A stretch of 64,000 bases of DNA from Flavobacterium pectinovorum (GCF_022802975.1 NZ_JAFEVZ010000003.1:248001-312000); one strand, 5' to 3'. Positions 35,002 through 42,958 are shown, numbered from the stretch's first letter. Notes: generated by a model from the letters alone, not told the origin. Numbers and translations: made by a program.

Positions 35002-35551
35002 AAATGAACCGGTGACAACAGTTTGTCAGCAGGAATAAAAAAATAAACATTTTTTTTATTCCTGCTGTAGAGATGTACAGTTATACATCTACACAACGCA
35101 AACCCAATTTATTTAAATCAAGGATAAATCGTGTTTATTAAACCTTCAGCAGGGATGGCAGTTACAATGACGCCACTCTTGCCTCTTCATATTATTGGTT
35201 TCAGGTTTTTGATACACTAAACAGAACATCTCAGCTTTTCAGAGCTCATTTTAGCATGAAACGATCATACTTTGGGCGTGCCACCATCCCGATAAGTGGG
35301 CAAACTTGCTTTACGTTTATTCGCCCACTTACCGGGTTGCTGTCAGGCTGTCCGCGTTACTTCGGTAACCTGCTCCCATCCTTCACGCGGGCACAAGAAC
35401 GTTTTTGTAAGTTTGAGATTATTATTTTTTATATTTGAAGAAAGAAATAGACCTTCACAAAACTATCCGGTTTTGGGAGTATATGTGAAAGTTTGTTTCG
35501 CATATATACAAGTTACTGGCAAGCGCACAACTCTACGGTAAAATAAAAACT
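35002..35551. other. Gene-free stretch with repeats
   Basis: About 550 bp with no credible gene. It holds a short hairpin at 35066-35092 (TGTAGAGATGTA against TACATCTACA, imperfect) and copy B of the 115-nt structured element (35274-35388). Short open frames here coincide with the structured element and look like chance. Confidence 0.55.
35274..35388 (+). ncRNA. Structured 115-nt interspersed element, copy B
   Basis: Same length and order of parts as copy A at 6227-6341, on the opposite strand: GGGCGTGCC, a long hairpin (arms CCCGATAAGTGGGC and GCCCACTTACCGGG), GTCAGGCTGTCCGC, a small hairpin GTTAC-TTCG-GTAAC, and ATCCTTCACGC closing on the first bases. The stems differ in sequence from copy A yet still pair, evidence that the RNA or DNA structure is what is kept. 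Confidence 0.6.
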
Positions 35552-35971
35552 ATGAATAAATCAGAGCAAGAATTAGAAAAGCAAGAATCTGAAATTAGAA
35601 AAAACTTAGCTTATGTTTTTATACCAATCGCCATAATTCTTGTAATAATATTTATATACCAAAACAATTCATTAGACTACAAAAGAGAAAAATATTTGGA
35701 AAGTAAAAAAACAGAATTCAACGGAAAAATAACTGCTAAAAGAGAAGATGGAGATTATACTAGAGCTCCAAGATTTATGATTTTGAATGACTATAATAAG
35801 GTTCAAATTCCAAACGAAATTTATTACCAAATAAATGTTGGCGATTCAGTTTATAAAGAAAGAGGAAAAGATTCTACATATTATTACTTAAAAAACGGAA
35901 AAGTACTGATAGAAGACTGTAACAAATACATTAGAGAAGATTACCTAAAATTGAAAAGTAAAAAACAATGA
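35552..35971 (+). CDS. Hypothetical single-pass membrane protein, 139 aa
   Basis: A charged N-terminal stretch (1-20) is followed by one membrane helix (about 21-40, YVFIPIAIILVIIFIY) and a lysine-rich extracytoplasmic or periplasmic region with several tyrosines. No recognised family. The gene is very AT-rich and lies between the 115-nt structured element and the first REP of the transposase unit, so it is part of the accessory patch. Coding status rests on length and membrane-protein composition. Confidence 0.65.
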   Translation: MNKSEQELEKQESEIRKNLAYVFIPIAIILVIIFIYQNNSLDYKREKYLESKKTEFNGKITAKREDGDYTRAPRFMILNDYNKVQIPNEIYYQINVGDSVYKERGKDSTYYYLKNGKVLIEDCNKYIREDYLKLKSKKQ

Positions 35972-35977
35972 ATAGAT

Positions 35978-36004
35978 GCTAGCGCGAGCGTCCCGCTCGT
36001 GCAC
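35978..36004. repeat. REP, left inverted copy flanking the transposase
   Basis: A 27-bp sequence beginning GCTAGCGCGAGCG with its own hairpin (CGAGCG-TCC-CGCTCG). Its exact inverse lies at 36646-36672 beyond the transposase gene. Confidence 0.85.
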
Positions 36005-36086
36005 GCACAGTGAATCAAACAATATCAAACACATAAGCCATTATTTTAAAAAAAAGTATTTCATACATTAGTTCAAAATTATATTA

Positions 36087-36635
36087 ATGAGCAGAAAATA
36101 TAAATTTGGTGACAAGACCGGAGCTTATTTTATCAGTTTTGCAACTGTCTATTGGATAGATGTTTTTACCAGAGATGAGTATTTTGGAAATATCATTGAA
36201 TCATTAGATTACTGTCGCAAAAACAAAGGAATGGAAATTTACGGATATTGTATTATGCCAAGCCATGTCCATTTAATTTTTAGATCAGAAAATGGAGACC
36301 CTTCGGGAATAATACGGGACTTTAAAGGATTTACATCTAAAAAAATGCTTCAAACAATTGAAGAAAACCCACAAGAAAGCAGAAAAGAATGGATGCTTTG
36401 GATGTTTGAAAAAGCAGGAAAGAAAAACAGCAACGTAAAATTTAGACAATTTTGGCAGCAAAACAACAATCCAATCGAAATTTGGTCATTGAAAGTTTTT
36501 GAGCAAAAATTAAATTACATTCATAATAACCCAATTGAAACAGGCTTTGTAACTAATCCAATAGATTGGAAATATAGTTCAGCCAGAAATTATGGTGCTA
36601 ATGATCAGACCATTTTAGAAATCGACATTAATTGA
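36087..36635 (+). CDS. REP-associated tyrosine transposase (RAYT, Y1/HUH family)
   Basis: A 182-residue single-strand DNA nuclease of the IS200-like Y1 family. The HUH motif is MPSHVHLIF with H60 and H62, and the catalytic tyrosine is Y144 in KLNYIHNNPIETG; WKYSSARNY (161-169) is the family C-terminal mark. RAYTs bind and cut REP hairpins and are usually single-copy chromosomal genes thought to spread REPs rather than themselves. The gene is framed by two perfect inverted REPs, and its last 36 bp plus the downstream REP are duplicated 584 bp away. Catalytic residues are intact, so the enzyme may be active. Confidence 0.93.
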   Translation: MSRKYKFGDKTGAYFISFATVYWIDVFTRDEYFGNIIESLDYCRKNKGMEIYGYCIMPSHVHLIFRSENGDPSGIIRDFKGFTSKKMLQTIEENPQESRKEWMLWMFEKAGKKNSNVKFRQFWQQNNNPIEIWSLKVFEQKLNYIHNNPIETGFVTNPIDWKYSSARNYGANDQTILEIDIN

Positions 36636-36645
36636 TTCTGATTGT

Positions 36646-36672
36646 GTGCACGAGCGGGACGCTCGCGCTAGC
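36646..36672. repeat. REP, right inverted copy flanking the transposase
   Basis: Perfect 27-bp inverse of 35978-36004, starting 10 bp after the transposase stop codon. Followed by AGAGGACA, which recurs after the deleted copy at 37164-37175. Confidence 0.85.
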
Positions 36673-36705
36673 AGAGGACAAACTTGGAACAAAAAACATA
36701 AAAAA

Positions 36706-37161
36706 ATGAAAAGAATATTATTTATCTGTATGATTTTCCAATTCCAAATTTCATTCGGACAAAATGTTAGTATAGAGGTTTCTGATCATTATCGTGAGCT
36801 TGATGGAAAAGCTTATGCAACATATCAATTTGTTAGTTCAAGTTACAGTAGTTCAAGACCAAGTTTAGTCATTTTAACAAATAAAGATTTGTCTTTCGAG
36901 CTTTCAACGAAATTATCAATTTTATATAAAGTAAAACAGGAATATACAGATGTTTGGATATTAGGGATAACTAATTTTAATCAAAAAAATGTTTCAGAAG
37001 TCGACAAGAAAATAATAGATAAATTTTACCAACAAATAATAAAATATCGCGCTGACAATAATTTGCCATTAGAAACGCTTGAAAGATTAGCAACAGACAA
37101 GATTATTATTGAAAAGAAAGAGGAAATATGTCTATACCTGATGTGTAAAAACAAAATATAA
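36706..37161 (+). CDS. Hypothetical secreted protein, 151 aa
   Basis: Start set at ATG 36706 (MKRILFICMIFQFQISFGQ, a Sec signal), since an in-frame ATG at 36646 begins inside the REP. The mature part is about 130 residues with a Ser/Tyr-rich stretch (about 44-51) and a lysine-rich C-terminal half containing KKIIDKFYQQII. No recognised domain. It is flanked on both sides by REP sequences, which suggests it sits in a region rearranged by REP activity. Very AT-rich. Possibly periplasmic; function unknown. Confidence 0.65.
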   Translation: MKRILFICMIFQFQISFGQNVSIEVSDHYRELDGKAYATYQFVSSSYSSSRPSLVILTNKDLSFELSTKLSILYKVKQEYTDVWILGITNFNQKNVSEVDKKIIDKFYQQIIKYRADNNLPLETLERLATDKIIIEKKEEICLYLMCKNKI

Positions 37162-37163
37162 AA

Positions 37164-37175
37164 GGCTAGCGCTAG
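37164..37175. repeat. Deleted REP (palindromic remnant)
   Basis: GCTAGCGCTAGC joins the left end of one REP to the right end of another with the hairpin core missing, and is followed by AGAGGACA, as after the REP at 36646-36672. Confidence 0.55.
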
Positions 37176-37183
37176 CAGAGGAC

Positions 37184-37261
37184 AATGATCAGACCATTTT
37201 AGAAATCGACATTAATTGATTCAGATTGTGTGCACGAGCGGGACGCTCGCACTAGCAGAGG
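37184..37261. repeat. Duplicate of the RAYT 3' end plus REP
   Basis: Seventy-eight bases match 36600-36677 at all but two positions. The block spans the last 36 bases of the transposase gene, its stop codon, the spacer and the REP (here 37230-37256). It contains no functional gene. Confidence 0.85.
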
Positions 37262-37313
37262 CATCACTATAAAATACTGACTACAAAAACAATATTCTAA
37301 TTTATTCAAACAA

Positions 37314-37760
37314 ATGTTATTTAGAGAAGCAAAAATAGAAGATATCAAACAGATTCAAATTGTTAGAAATTCTGTGAAAGAAAACACCTTATCAAATCCC
37401 AATTTGGTAAGTGATAAAGATTGTGAAGCGTTTCTGTTTGATCGTGGGAAGGGTTGGGTTTGCGAAATTGAAAATCAAATAGTTGGATTTGCAATTGTCG
37501 ATTTAAAAGAAAACAATATTTGGGCTCTTTTTCTCAAACCTGAATTTGAAGGCAAACGAATAGCTGCAAAACTTCAAAGTATTATGCTTGACTGGTATTT
37601 CTCAAACGGAAAAGACTATGTTTGGTTAGGAACTTCACCAAATACAAGGGCAGAAAAATTTTATTTAAAGTCAGGCTGGACAAAAAACGGAATGCATGGA
37701 ACCAAAGAAATAAAATTTGAAATGACAAAAGATTCCTGGAAAAATATAAAACTTCGCTGA
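37314..37760 (+). CDS. GNAT family N-acetyltransferase
   Basis: A 148-residue acyl-CoA-dependent acetyltransferase. The GNAT fold is visible in order: N-terminal MLFREAKIEDIKQIQIVRNSV helix, VCEIENQIVGFAIVDLKENNIWALFLKPEFEGKRIAAKL with the acetyl-CoA-binding motif A (FEGKRIAAKL, about 81-90), and the C-terminal WLGTSPNTRAEKFYLKSGW segment containing the usual N...A..FY..GW pattern. Substrate unknown; small-molecule or protein targets are both possible. It follows the duplicated REP block and ends before a degenerate REP (37770-37785), so this gene too is bracketed by repeats. Confidence 0.9.
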   Translation: MLFREAKIEDIKQIQIVRNSVKENTLSNPNLVSDKDCEAFLFDRGKGWVCEIENQIVGFAIVDLKENNIWALFLKPEFEGKRIAAKLQSIMLDWYFSNGKDYVWLGTSPNTRAEKFYLKSGWTKNGMHGTKEIKFEMTKDSWKNIKLR

Positions 37761-37769
37761 CAATTATCC

Positions 37770-37785
37770 CCTGCTAGTGCGTCCT
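37770..37785. repeat. Degenerate REP remnant
   Basis: CCTGCTAGTGCGTCC matches the reverse complement of the REP at 37230-37261 with two short gaps. Probably a decayed end of the same family. Confidence 0.4.
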
Positions 37786-37849
37786 ACCATAATGGAAAGT
37801 AAACAATTAATAAATTAACTACTAAAACGTTACAATCTATATAAATACT

Positions 37850-38287
37850 ATGAAAATCATTGATAACAAACAAATCTGGAAAGGATTTTTCACATACTTA
37901 CATGGCTATGAAATTATTGATACGTATGTAAGAGTAGCTTTTCAAATGGATTTGACTTTTGATGGTAATTCATTTACAGGAACATCAACTGATTCAGAAT
38001 CTGAAAATATTTTCACAGAACCCATAATGGTAAAAGGATTTATTGAAAACGACATAATTAGCTTTGTCATAAACTATCCTTATCACTATTACAAAGACGA
38101 AGATGGAAATATTAAGTTAGATAAAAACGCACAACATCCTACCATAGAATATTTTGGTTATTATGAGAAAAGTGAGAAAAAATATTCGGGAACCTGGGAA
38201 ATGATAATTTTTGAAGAGAAAATTTCTAAAGATGAATATATAGAAGAAGTAGCAAATGGAGAGTTTGAAATTTACAGAGACAAATAA
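37850..38287 (+). CDS. Hypothetical protein, 145 aa, beta-rich
   Basis: A soluble acidic protein without signal peptide. Alternating residues and motifs such as AFQMDLTFDGNSFTGTSTD and IEYFGYYEKSEKKYSGTWEM suggest an up-and-down beta-barrel or lipocalin-like fold, but I do not recognise a family. It lies alone between the REP patch and thiL. Coding status is supported by a clean 145-codon frame from an ATG with an A-rich upstream region. Confidence 0.7.
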   Translation: MKIIDNKQIWKGFFTYLHGYEIIDTYVRVAFQMDLTFDGNSFTGTSTDSESENIFTEPIMVKGFIENDIISFVINYPYHYYKDEDGNIKLDKNAQHPTIEYFGYYEKSEKKYSGTWEMIIFEEKISKDEYIEEVANGEFEIYRDK

Positions 38288-38587
38288 AAACTATAAAATT
38301 TTCTCACTCTAAAAAAGTTTCACTTATCCACAAATAATCCTAAAACAGATTCATAGCTATTTTTAGATATCACCAAAAAAGCAAAATGTATCTCAATAGC
38401 CCCGATTACTTCACTTAACATTTTAATTTTTAATCGGAGTTCAGTGAACTTCGTTTGAAACGAAAAGCGGAACCATTCTCAACAAAAAACCAGATGTTTC
38501 TGCTTCAAATCAATAATTGAACTTCGTTTAGTAATTCACCCCTCAACTTTGTACCTTTGCCCCTCACAAACTTTGGAACTTAAAAAA
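38288..38587. other. Gap before thiL
   Basis: A 300-bp stretch with no gene seen. It contains a few short palindromic pieces (GTTCAGTGAAC near 38440) and the thiL promoter box. Confidence 0.5.
38552..38559 (+). promoter_or_regulatory. -7 box (TACCTTTG) for thiL
   Basis: Perfect TAnnTTTG match 28 nt before the chosen ATG at 38588. It overlaps the codons of a longer in-frame start (38549), which argues for the later ATG. Confidence 0.6.
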
Positions 38588-39640
38588 ATGATCGAAGATA
38601 AAAATCCGCAACGTACCAGTATAGCGCAATTAGGTGAATTTGGCCTTATTGAGCATTTAACCAAAAATTTTGATGTAAAGCAAGAGTCTACCTTAAAAAG
38701 CATTGGCGATGATGCTGCAGTTCTTGATTTTAAGGATAAAAAAGTAGTCATTTCAACCGATTTACTGATTGAAGGTGTACATTTTGATCTGGCTTACATG
38801 CCATTGAAACATTTAGGATACAAATCGGTAGTGGTAAATGTATCTGACATTTGCGCCATGAATGCCAAACCAACGCAAATAACGGTTTCTGTAGCCGTTT
38901 CTAACCGTTTTCCACTGGAAGCCCTAGAAGAGTTATTTGAAGGAATTACACACGCTGCAAATGAGTATAAAGTAGATGTTATTGGTGGAGACACCACCTC
39001 ATCTCAAAAAGGCTTAATCATCAGCATCACGGCAATTGGTGAAGCGGATGCAGATGAAATCGTGTACAGAAACGGAGCAAAACAAACTGATTTACTGGTT
39101 GTAACCGGAGATATTGGTGCCGCTTACATGGGATTGCAGGTTTTGGAACGCGAAAAACAGGTGTTTCAGGTAAACCCAAATAATCAGCCTGATTTGGATC
39201 TTTACACCTATTTAATTGAACGTCAGCTAAAACCTGAAGCCAGAAAAGATGTCCGTACCTTATTGCATGCGCTTGAAATAAAACCAACTTCGATGATCGA
39301 TATTTCAGACGGATTATCCTCTGAGATTATTCATTTATGCAAACAGTCAAAAGTGGGTTGTAATCTATATGAAGATAAATTGCCGTTGGATCCTCAGTTT
39401 ATTTCGACCTGCGAAGAGTTTAATATTGACAGCACAACGGTTGCCATTAACGGCGGAGAAGATTATGAGCTGTTATTTACAATTGACATTAATGACTTCG
39501 ATAAAATAAAAGGAAATCCAAACTTTTCTATAATTGGACATATGGCCGATGAAAGTGAAGGAATCCATTTAGTAACCCGGGCCAATACTAAAATAGCCTT
39601 AAAAGCAAGAGGCTGGGATGCCCTGAGTGAAGAAATTTAA
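38588..39640 (+). CDS. thiL: Thiamine-monophosphate kinase
   Basis: Phosphorylates thiamine monophosphate to the active cofactor thiamine diphosphate, in the cytoplasm. 350 residues from ATG 38588 (MIEDKNPQRTSIAQLGEFGLI); an upstream in-frame start overlaps the promoter. The N-terminal SIGDDAAVLDFKDKKVVISTDLLIEGVHFDLAYMP block (in two stretches around 47-85) holds the acidic magnesium/ATP-binding residues, and VIGGDTTSSQKGLIISITAIG (about 133-153) and MIDISDGLSSEIIHLC (about 238-253) are the other ThiL/PurM family motifs. It converges with the two-component genes across a bidirectional terminator. No other thiamine genes are near. Confidence 0.95.
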   Translation: MIEDKNPQRTSIAQLGEFGLIEHLTKNFDVKQESTLKSIGDDAAVLDFKDKKVVISTDLLIEGVHFDLAYMPLKHLGYKSVVVNVSDICAMNAKPTQITVSVAVSNRFPLEALEELFEGITHAANEYKVDVIGGDTTSSQKGLIISITAIGEADADEIVYRNGAKQTDLLVVTGDIGAAYMGLQVLEREKQVFQVNPNNQPDLDLYTYLIERQLKPEARKDVRTLLHALEIKPTSMIDISDGLSSEIIHLCKQSKVGCNLYEDKLPLDPQFISTCEEFNIDSTTVAINGGEDYELLFTIDINDFDKIKGNPNFSIIGHMADESEGIHLVTRANTKIALKARGWDALSEEI

Positions 39641-39651
39641 AAAAACCAAAT

Positions 39652-39699
39652 AAAAAATTCCAAATTCCAATAACATCTCATTGGAATTTGGAATTTTTT
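39652..39699. terminator. Bidirectional terminator between thiL and the response regulator
   Basis: Twenty-base arms (39652-39671 and 39680-39699) with an 8-nt loop; A run on one side and T run on the other, placed between convergent genes. Confidence 0.8.
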
Positions 39700-39716
39700 A
39701 TTTTTGGAATTTATTT

Positions 39717-40409
39717 TTAAAAAAGGTTTTTGCTTTTCGCTTCCTTTACCAGGTCTTCATCTGAGCCTGTTTTTATTTTAAGCAGTTCTTTAAGGCTTTT
39801 TTTTCGTCTTCCAATTGCATTTATCGAAATTGGAATATAGTGTGGCATTTCTTCCTCAGAAGTTCCTTTAGACAAATGAAATAAAATCTGCTTGTCGAAT
39901 TCATCAATTTCAATTGAATTATGAGGAGACTGATTCAGCATTTTCTGAACTGACTGACTGTAGTATTTATCACTTTTCATTACTTTATCAAAAGCAAAAA
40001 GCAATTCATCAAATGTCAGATCATTTTTAATAATCAACCCGTTTGGCTGTATGGTTCGGATAATGGTTTTAATTTTCAGCAATTCGGTGTACATCGTCAG
40101 CAAGATAATTTTGCAGTGAGGCATATATTCCAAAAGTAGTTTTGCTATATCTTCTCCTGAAAAAATTTCTTTTTCATCATAAGCAGGCATACTAATGTCT
40201 AAAAAAGCAATATCAAAAGCTGCGGTTTCAGGATCTGTAATAATTTCATAGGCAGATTTACAATCTTTAGCCTGAGAAATCAAAAACTCATGGCTATCAG
40301 GATTATAACGTGTTATAGCATTTTTATAACCTTCAATAATAAACGGATGGTCGTCTACAATTAATATTTTGCTTGTTTGTTTAAGCGATGGTGGTAAATC
40401 AGCTTTCAT
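39717..40409 (-). CDS. Response regulator, receiver plus LuxR-like helix-turn-helix
   Basis: A 230-residue regulator partnered with the kinase encoded immediately upstream (11-bp overlap). Receiver domain about 12-135 with acidic pair DD (19-20), phospho-acceptor D71 in AFLDISMP and the conserved lysine K128. The C-terminal helix-turn-helix (about 165-225) is of the NarL/LuxR kind but diverged, with a KGTSEEEMPHYIPISINAIGRR-like core. The overlap implies coupled translation and fixed stoichiometry. Targets unknown. Confidence 0.9.
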   Translation of the reverse strand: MKADLPPSLKQTSKILIVDDHPFIIEGYKNAITRYNPDSHEFLISQAKDCKSAYEIITDPETAAFDIAFLDISMPAYDEKEIFSGEDIAKLLLEYMPHCKIILLTMYTELLKIKTIIRTIQPNGLIIKNDLTFDELLFAFDKVMKSDKYYSQSVQKMLNQSPHNSIEIDEFDKQILFHLSKGTSEEEMPHYIPISINAIGRRKKSLKELLKIKTGSDEDLVKEAKSKNLF

Positions 40410-42444
40410 TATTAATTTTATTTATTTTTTGATCTATCGGTATCTTTACTAAAATAGTAGTTCCTTCATCCCTTGCCGAATTTATTTCGACACTCCCGTT
40501 ACATTCTGCGGTTCTGTAAACAATATTTTGCAACCCAATCCCTTTTTTTGTTTTATGAGTATTAAATCCTATTCCGTCGTCAGATATTAATAAAACTAAA
40601 TAATTAATCTCACTTTTAAACACAATCTTAATTGTTTCTGCCTGAGCATATTTATTACCATTCTGAAGGGCTTCCTGAATAATCCTGTACAGATTAATTT
40701 TTACCACATTGCTTACCAAATCCCATTTGATATTAGAATCAATATTATAAATCAATTTTGTATTGAATGTATTGGTTTGATTTAGAAATAGCTTTTCTAA
40801 AATCGCAACAAAATTATTAATCAATCCGGATTTTTCTTTGTTCAAATCATGCGAAATTTCCCGAATATCCTGTTCAATCTCTTTCAATTCAAGCAGGTAT
40901 TTTTTTCTTTTATCATTAGCAGTTTCTTCGTCCAGCTTATCAAGACTGTCTAAACTGATTCTTACTCCAAACATTCTGCCTAAAACGCCATCGTGGAGTT
41001 CCTGAGCAACTTTTTTCTTTTCTCTGATTCGCATTGTTTCTATTGCATTTTGCTGCGAAATCATCAAATTATAAATATCCTCGTTTGCAATTTGCTGTTG
41101 TTGTCTAAAAAGCAATTCTCTGTTCCTTGCCTGCTGCGTTTTATAAATATAAAAAAACAAAGCTATCAGTAAAAAGAAACTAAAAACGTAAACCAAAGTT
41201 CTGTTCTGTATTTCTAAACTCGAATTTTCGTTTTTTATTTCATTGGTTTCATATTCTATTCGGGTAAATTTATCTCCCATTTTACGTTCAGCCTTTTGCA
41301 AACTGTCGTTGATGCGAATATAATCTTCTGAAAATTTTGAAGCTTTTTTTGGATGAATTAAAGACAATTGCTTTAAAGCGACCAGTACATTACGAAAGTT
41401 TTTGGTACGTTTTGAAACCAAAAGTGCCTGATTTGAATAATGCAAAGCTTTTGCAGTATCTTTTACCGAAGCATAATATTCAGACAAATGCATTTTACTG
41501 GCCGTTATTCCGGCTGTTAATTGCAGACTGTCCCTTATTTTAAGTGCCTTGTAAAATAAATTTGGAAGCTGTTTTGTTTCATTCAGTTTAAATTGTGAGT
41601 AGGCCAAATTATCCAATAAAATAGCATACAACTCAGGTTTTTGATTAAACAGGTTTTTCTGCTTCAATCCTTCCTGAAAATAATAATTGGCTTTTTTGTA
41701 ATCATCAAGATTCTGATATACAAATCCTATATTATTTAATGAAGTTGCTTTTGACTGGAACTCGACAGGAATAATTTTATCATCTATGCTTGCAATGGCC
41801 TTATTATGAAATTCAATAGCTTTGTCATACTCCCCCAATTCATTATATAAAATGCCCAGCAGGTTATAAGCTTCGTATAAAATATCGTTATTGTTTTTTC
41901 CTTTAATAACTCTTAGAGCATTAAAAATAGCTTTTTCACTACCATAAAAATCACCTTCGTTATACTGCAACAATGCTTTACTAAGTCTGGTTTTTGCTAA
42001 ATTATAAAAATCATTGTTTGCTAAATATAATTTTTCAGCCTTATAATAAAAAGCAAAGGCACTGTCTGAAGAAGTTTGAGAACTGTAATAATCTCCCAAA
42101 TAAATATAAGCTTTAGACATTGAAACCGAATCCTTTGCATTTTGGGCTTTTTCTAAAACAATTTTAACCGTTTTATTATAATTATTCCAATCTCTCATAT
42201 TAAAATAACGGTTGGCTACTTTAAAAAGATTGACCCTTTTGATCGAATCATCGGGCTGGCTCATAATTACTTCAAAAGCTTTTTGATTGTATTTTTGTTT
42301 TATCTCTACCGGCAATTTGTATTCGTTAGCCAGTGACAAGTACAAATCCAGGCTATCTCTCGATTTATCGGATATACGAGTGCCTTCATTTTGCTTTGTA
42401 CAACCAATGAAAAATATAAGTAATATCAGGTAGTTTTTTTTCAA
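40399..42444 (-). CDS. TPR sensor histidine kinase (HisKA_3 type)
   Basis: A 681-residue membrane kinase. The N-terminus looks like a lipoprotein signal (LIFFIGC, Cys15), followed by a TPR-rich extracytoplasmic region (about 100-360), a single membrane helix (417-434), a coiled coil and the kinase core: phospho-acceptor H484 in QELHDGVLGRMFG, ATP-binding N595 in QEALQNGNKYA, and DDGIGF (622-627) with GIGLQN. TPR kinases of this design are common in Bacteroidota. It probably senses an envelope signal and phosphorylates the overlapping response regulator. Two overlapping -7 boxes lie 21-36 nt upstream. Confidence 0.92.
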   Translation of the reverse strand: MKKNYLILLIFFIGCTKQNEGTRISDKSRDSLDLYLSLANEYKLPVEIKQKYNQKAFEVIMSQPDDSIKRVNLFKVANRYFNMRDWNNYNKTVKIVLEKAQNAKDSVSMSKAYIYLGDYYSSQTSSDSAFAFYYKAEKLYLANNDFYNLAKTRLSKALLQYNEGDFYGSEKAIFNALRVIKGKNNNDILYEAYNLLGILYNELGEYDKAIEFHNKAIASIDDKIIPVEFQSKATSLNNIGFVYQNLDDYKKANYYFQEGLKQKNLFNQKPELYAILLDNLAYSQFKLNETKQLPNLFYKALKIRDSLQLTAGITASKMHLSEYYASVKDTAKALHYSNQALLVSKRTKNFRNVLVALKQLSLIHPKKASKFSEDYIRINDSLQKAERKMGDKFTRIEYETNEIKNENSSLEIQNRTLVYVFSFFLLIALFFYIYKTQQARNRELLFRQQQQIANEDIYNLMISQQNAIETMRIREKKKVAQELHDGVLGRMFGVRISLDSLDKLDEETANDKRKKYLLELKEIEQDIREISHDLNKEKSGLINNFVAILEKLFLNQTNTFNTKLIYNIDSNIKWDLVSNVVKINLYRIIQEALQNGNKYAQAETIKIVFKSEINYLVLLISDDGIGFNTHKTKKGIGLQNIVYRTAECNGSVEINSARDEGTTILVKIPIDQKINKINNES

Positions 42445-42464
42445 TTTTGTCTTAAAAGTTTACT

Positions 42465-42480
42465 CAAAAGTACAAAACTA
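42465..42480 (-). promoter_or_regulatory. Two adjacent -7 boxes for the TPR kinase operon
   Basis: TACTTTTG (42465-42472) and TAGTTTTG (42473-42480), both perfect TAnnTTTG matches on the minus strand, upstream of ATG 42444. Confidence 0.5.
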
Positions 42481-42496
42481 TACATTAGACATAAAG

Positions 42497-42524
42497 AAAA
42501 AGACCGTCTAATTAGACGGTCTTT
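42497..42524 (-). terminator. Terminator after the small secreted repeat protein
   Basis: A fully self-complementary hairpin, AGACCGTCTA-ATTAGACGGTCT framed by A and T runs. It lies 27 bp downstream of the small gene and just upstream of the kinase promoter, so it insulates the two. Confidence 0.85.
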
Positions 42525-42550
42525 TCTATATTAAAATGGATTACAGCTAA

Positions 42551-42784
42551 TTAATCCACTTTTCTGCTTTGTCCTGCTGACTGATTCCCGTCAATGCTTA
42601 CTTTTTGATTTGATAAATCAGAACCCATCATGTCTACTTTTCTGCTTTGTCCTGCTGACTGATTTCCATCAATACCAATTGTTGTATTGTTTATTAAAGT
42701 ATCATTTGTATTTGCTGTAGTATTAAAAGAAGTTAATACCATTACTAATGAGAATAATCCTGTTGTTAAAGCTAATTTTTTCAT
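42551..42784 (-). CDS. Small secreted protein with two identical 14-residue repeats
   Basis: A 77-residue precursor. A Sec signal (about 1-24, MKKLALTTGLFSLVMVLTSF then NTTAN) leaves a mature part of about 50 residues. The 14-residue segment IDGNQSAGQSRKVD occurs at 38-51 and again, unchanged, at 64-77 where it ends the protein; the period is 26 residues. The mature peptide is polar and has no cysteine. It sits alone, with a strong terminator of its own, between a LytTR regulator and a TPR kinase. Repeated-unit secreted precursors can be signalling peptides, adhesins or structural material; nothing here settles which. I do not recognise a family. Confidence 0.8.
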   Translation of the reverse strand: MKKLALTTGLFSLVMVLTSFNTTANTNDTLINNTTIGIDGNQSAGQSRKVDMMGSDLSNQKVSIDGNQSAGQSRKVD

Positions 42785-42958
42785 GATTGTTGGGTTTTAT
42801 ATTGTTATACTTTTTTACTTTTTTTGATTCCGTTTCGTTCGGAATTCTTTTGTAAAACTAAACAGTTAACCGCAACAATTGCTTTAAAAAAAGGCGTTTA
42901 TGGTCAATGCTACCCATTCATGAGTGAATGAGTATCAAATCAGGGCAGATGGTTTATT

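Noticed and set aside
35256..35541. Two short open frames of 60 and 81 codons
   Set aside because: They coincide with the 115-nt structured element, whose paired stems explain the sequence; no homologous domain seen.
36646..36705. Longer start for the 151-aa secreted protein
   Set aside because: The extra 20 codons begin inside the REP and would put charged residues ahead of a good signal peptide.
35978..37261. REP region considered as a classical insertion sequence
   Set aside because: The transposase is of the single-copy RAYT kind and the flanks are REP hairpins; no target-site duplication was seen.
38549..38587. Longer start for thiL
   Set aside because: Overlaps a perfect -7 box, and MIEDKNPQRT matches the usual beginning of the protein.
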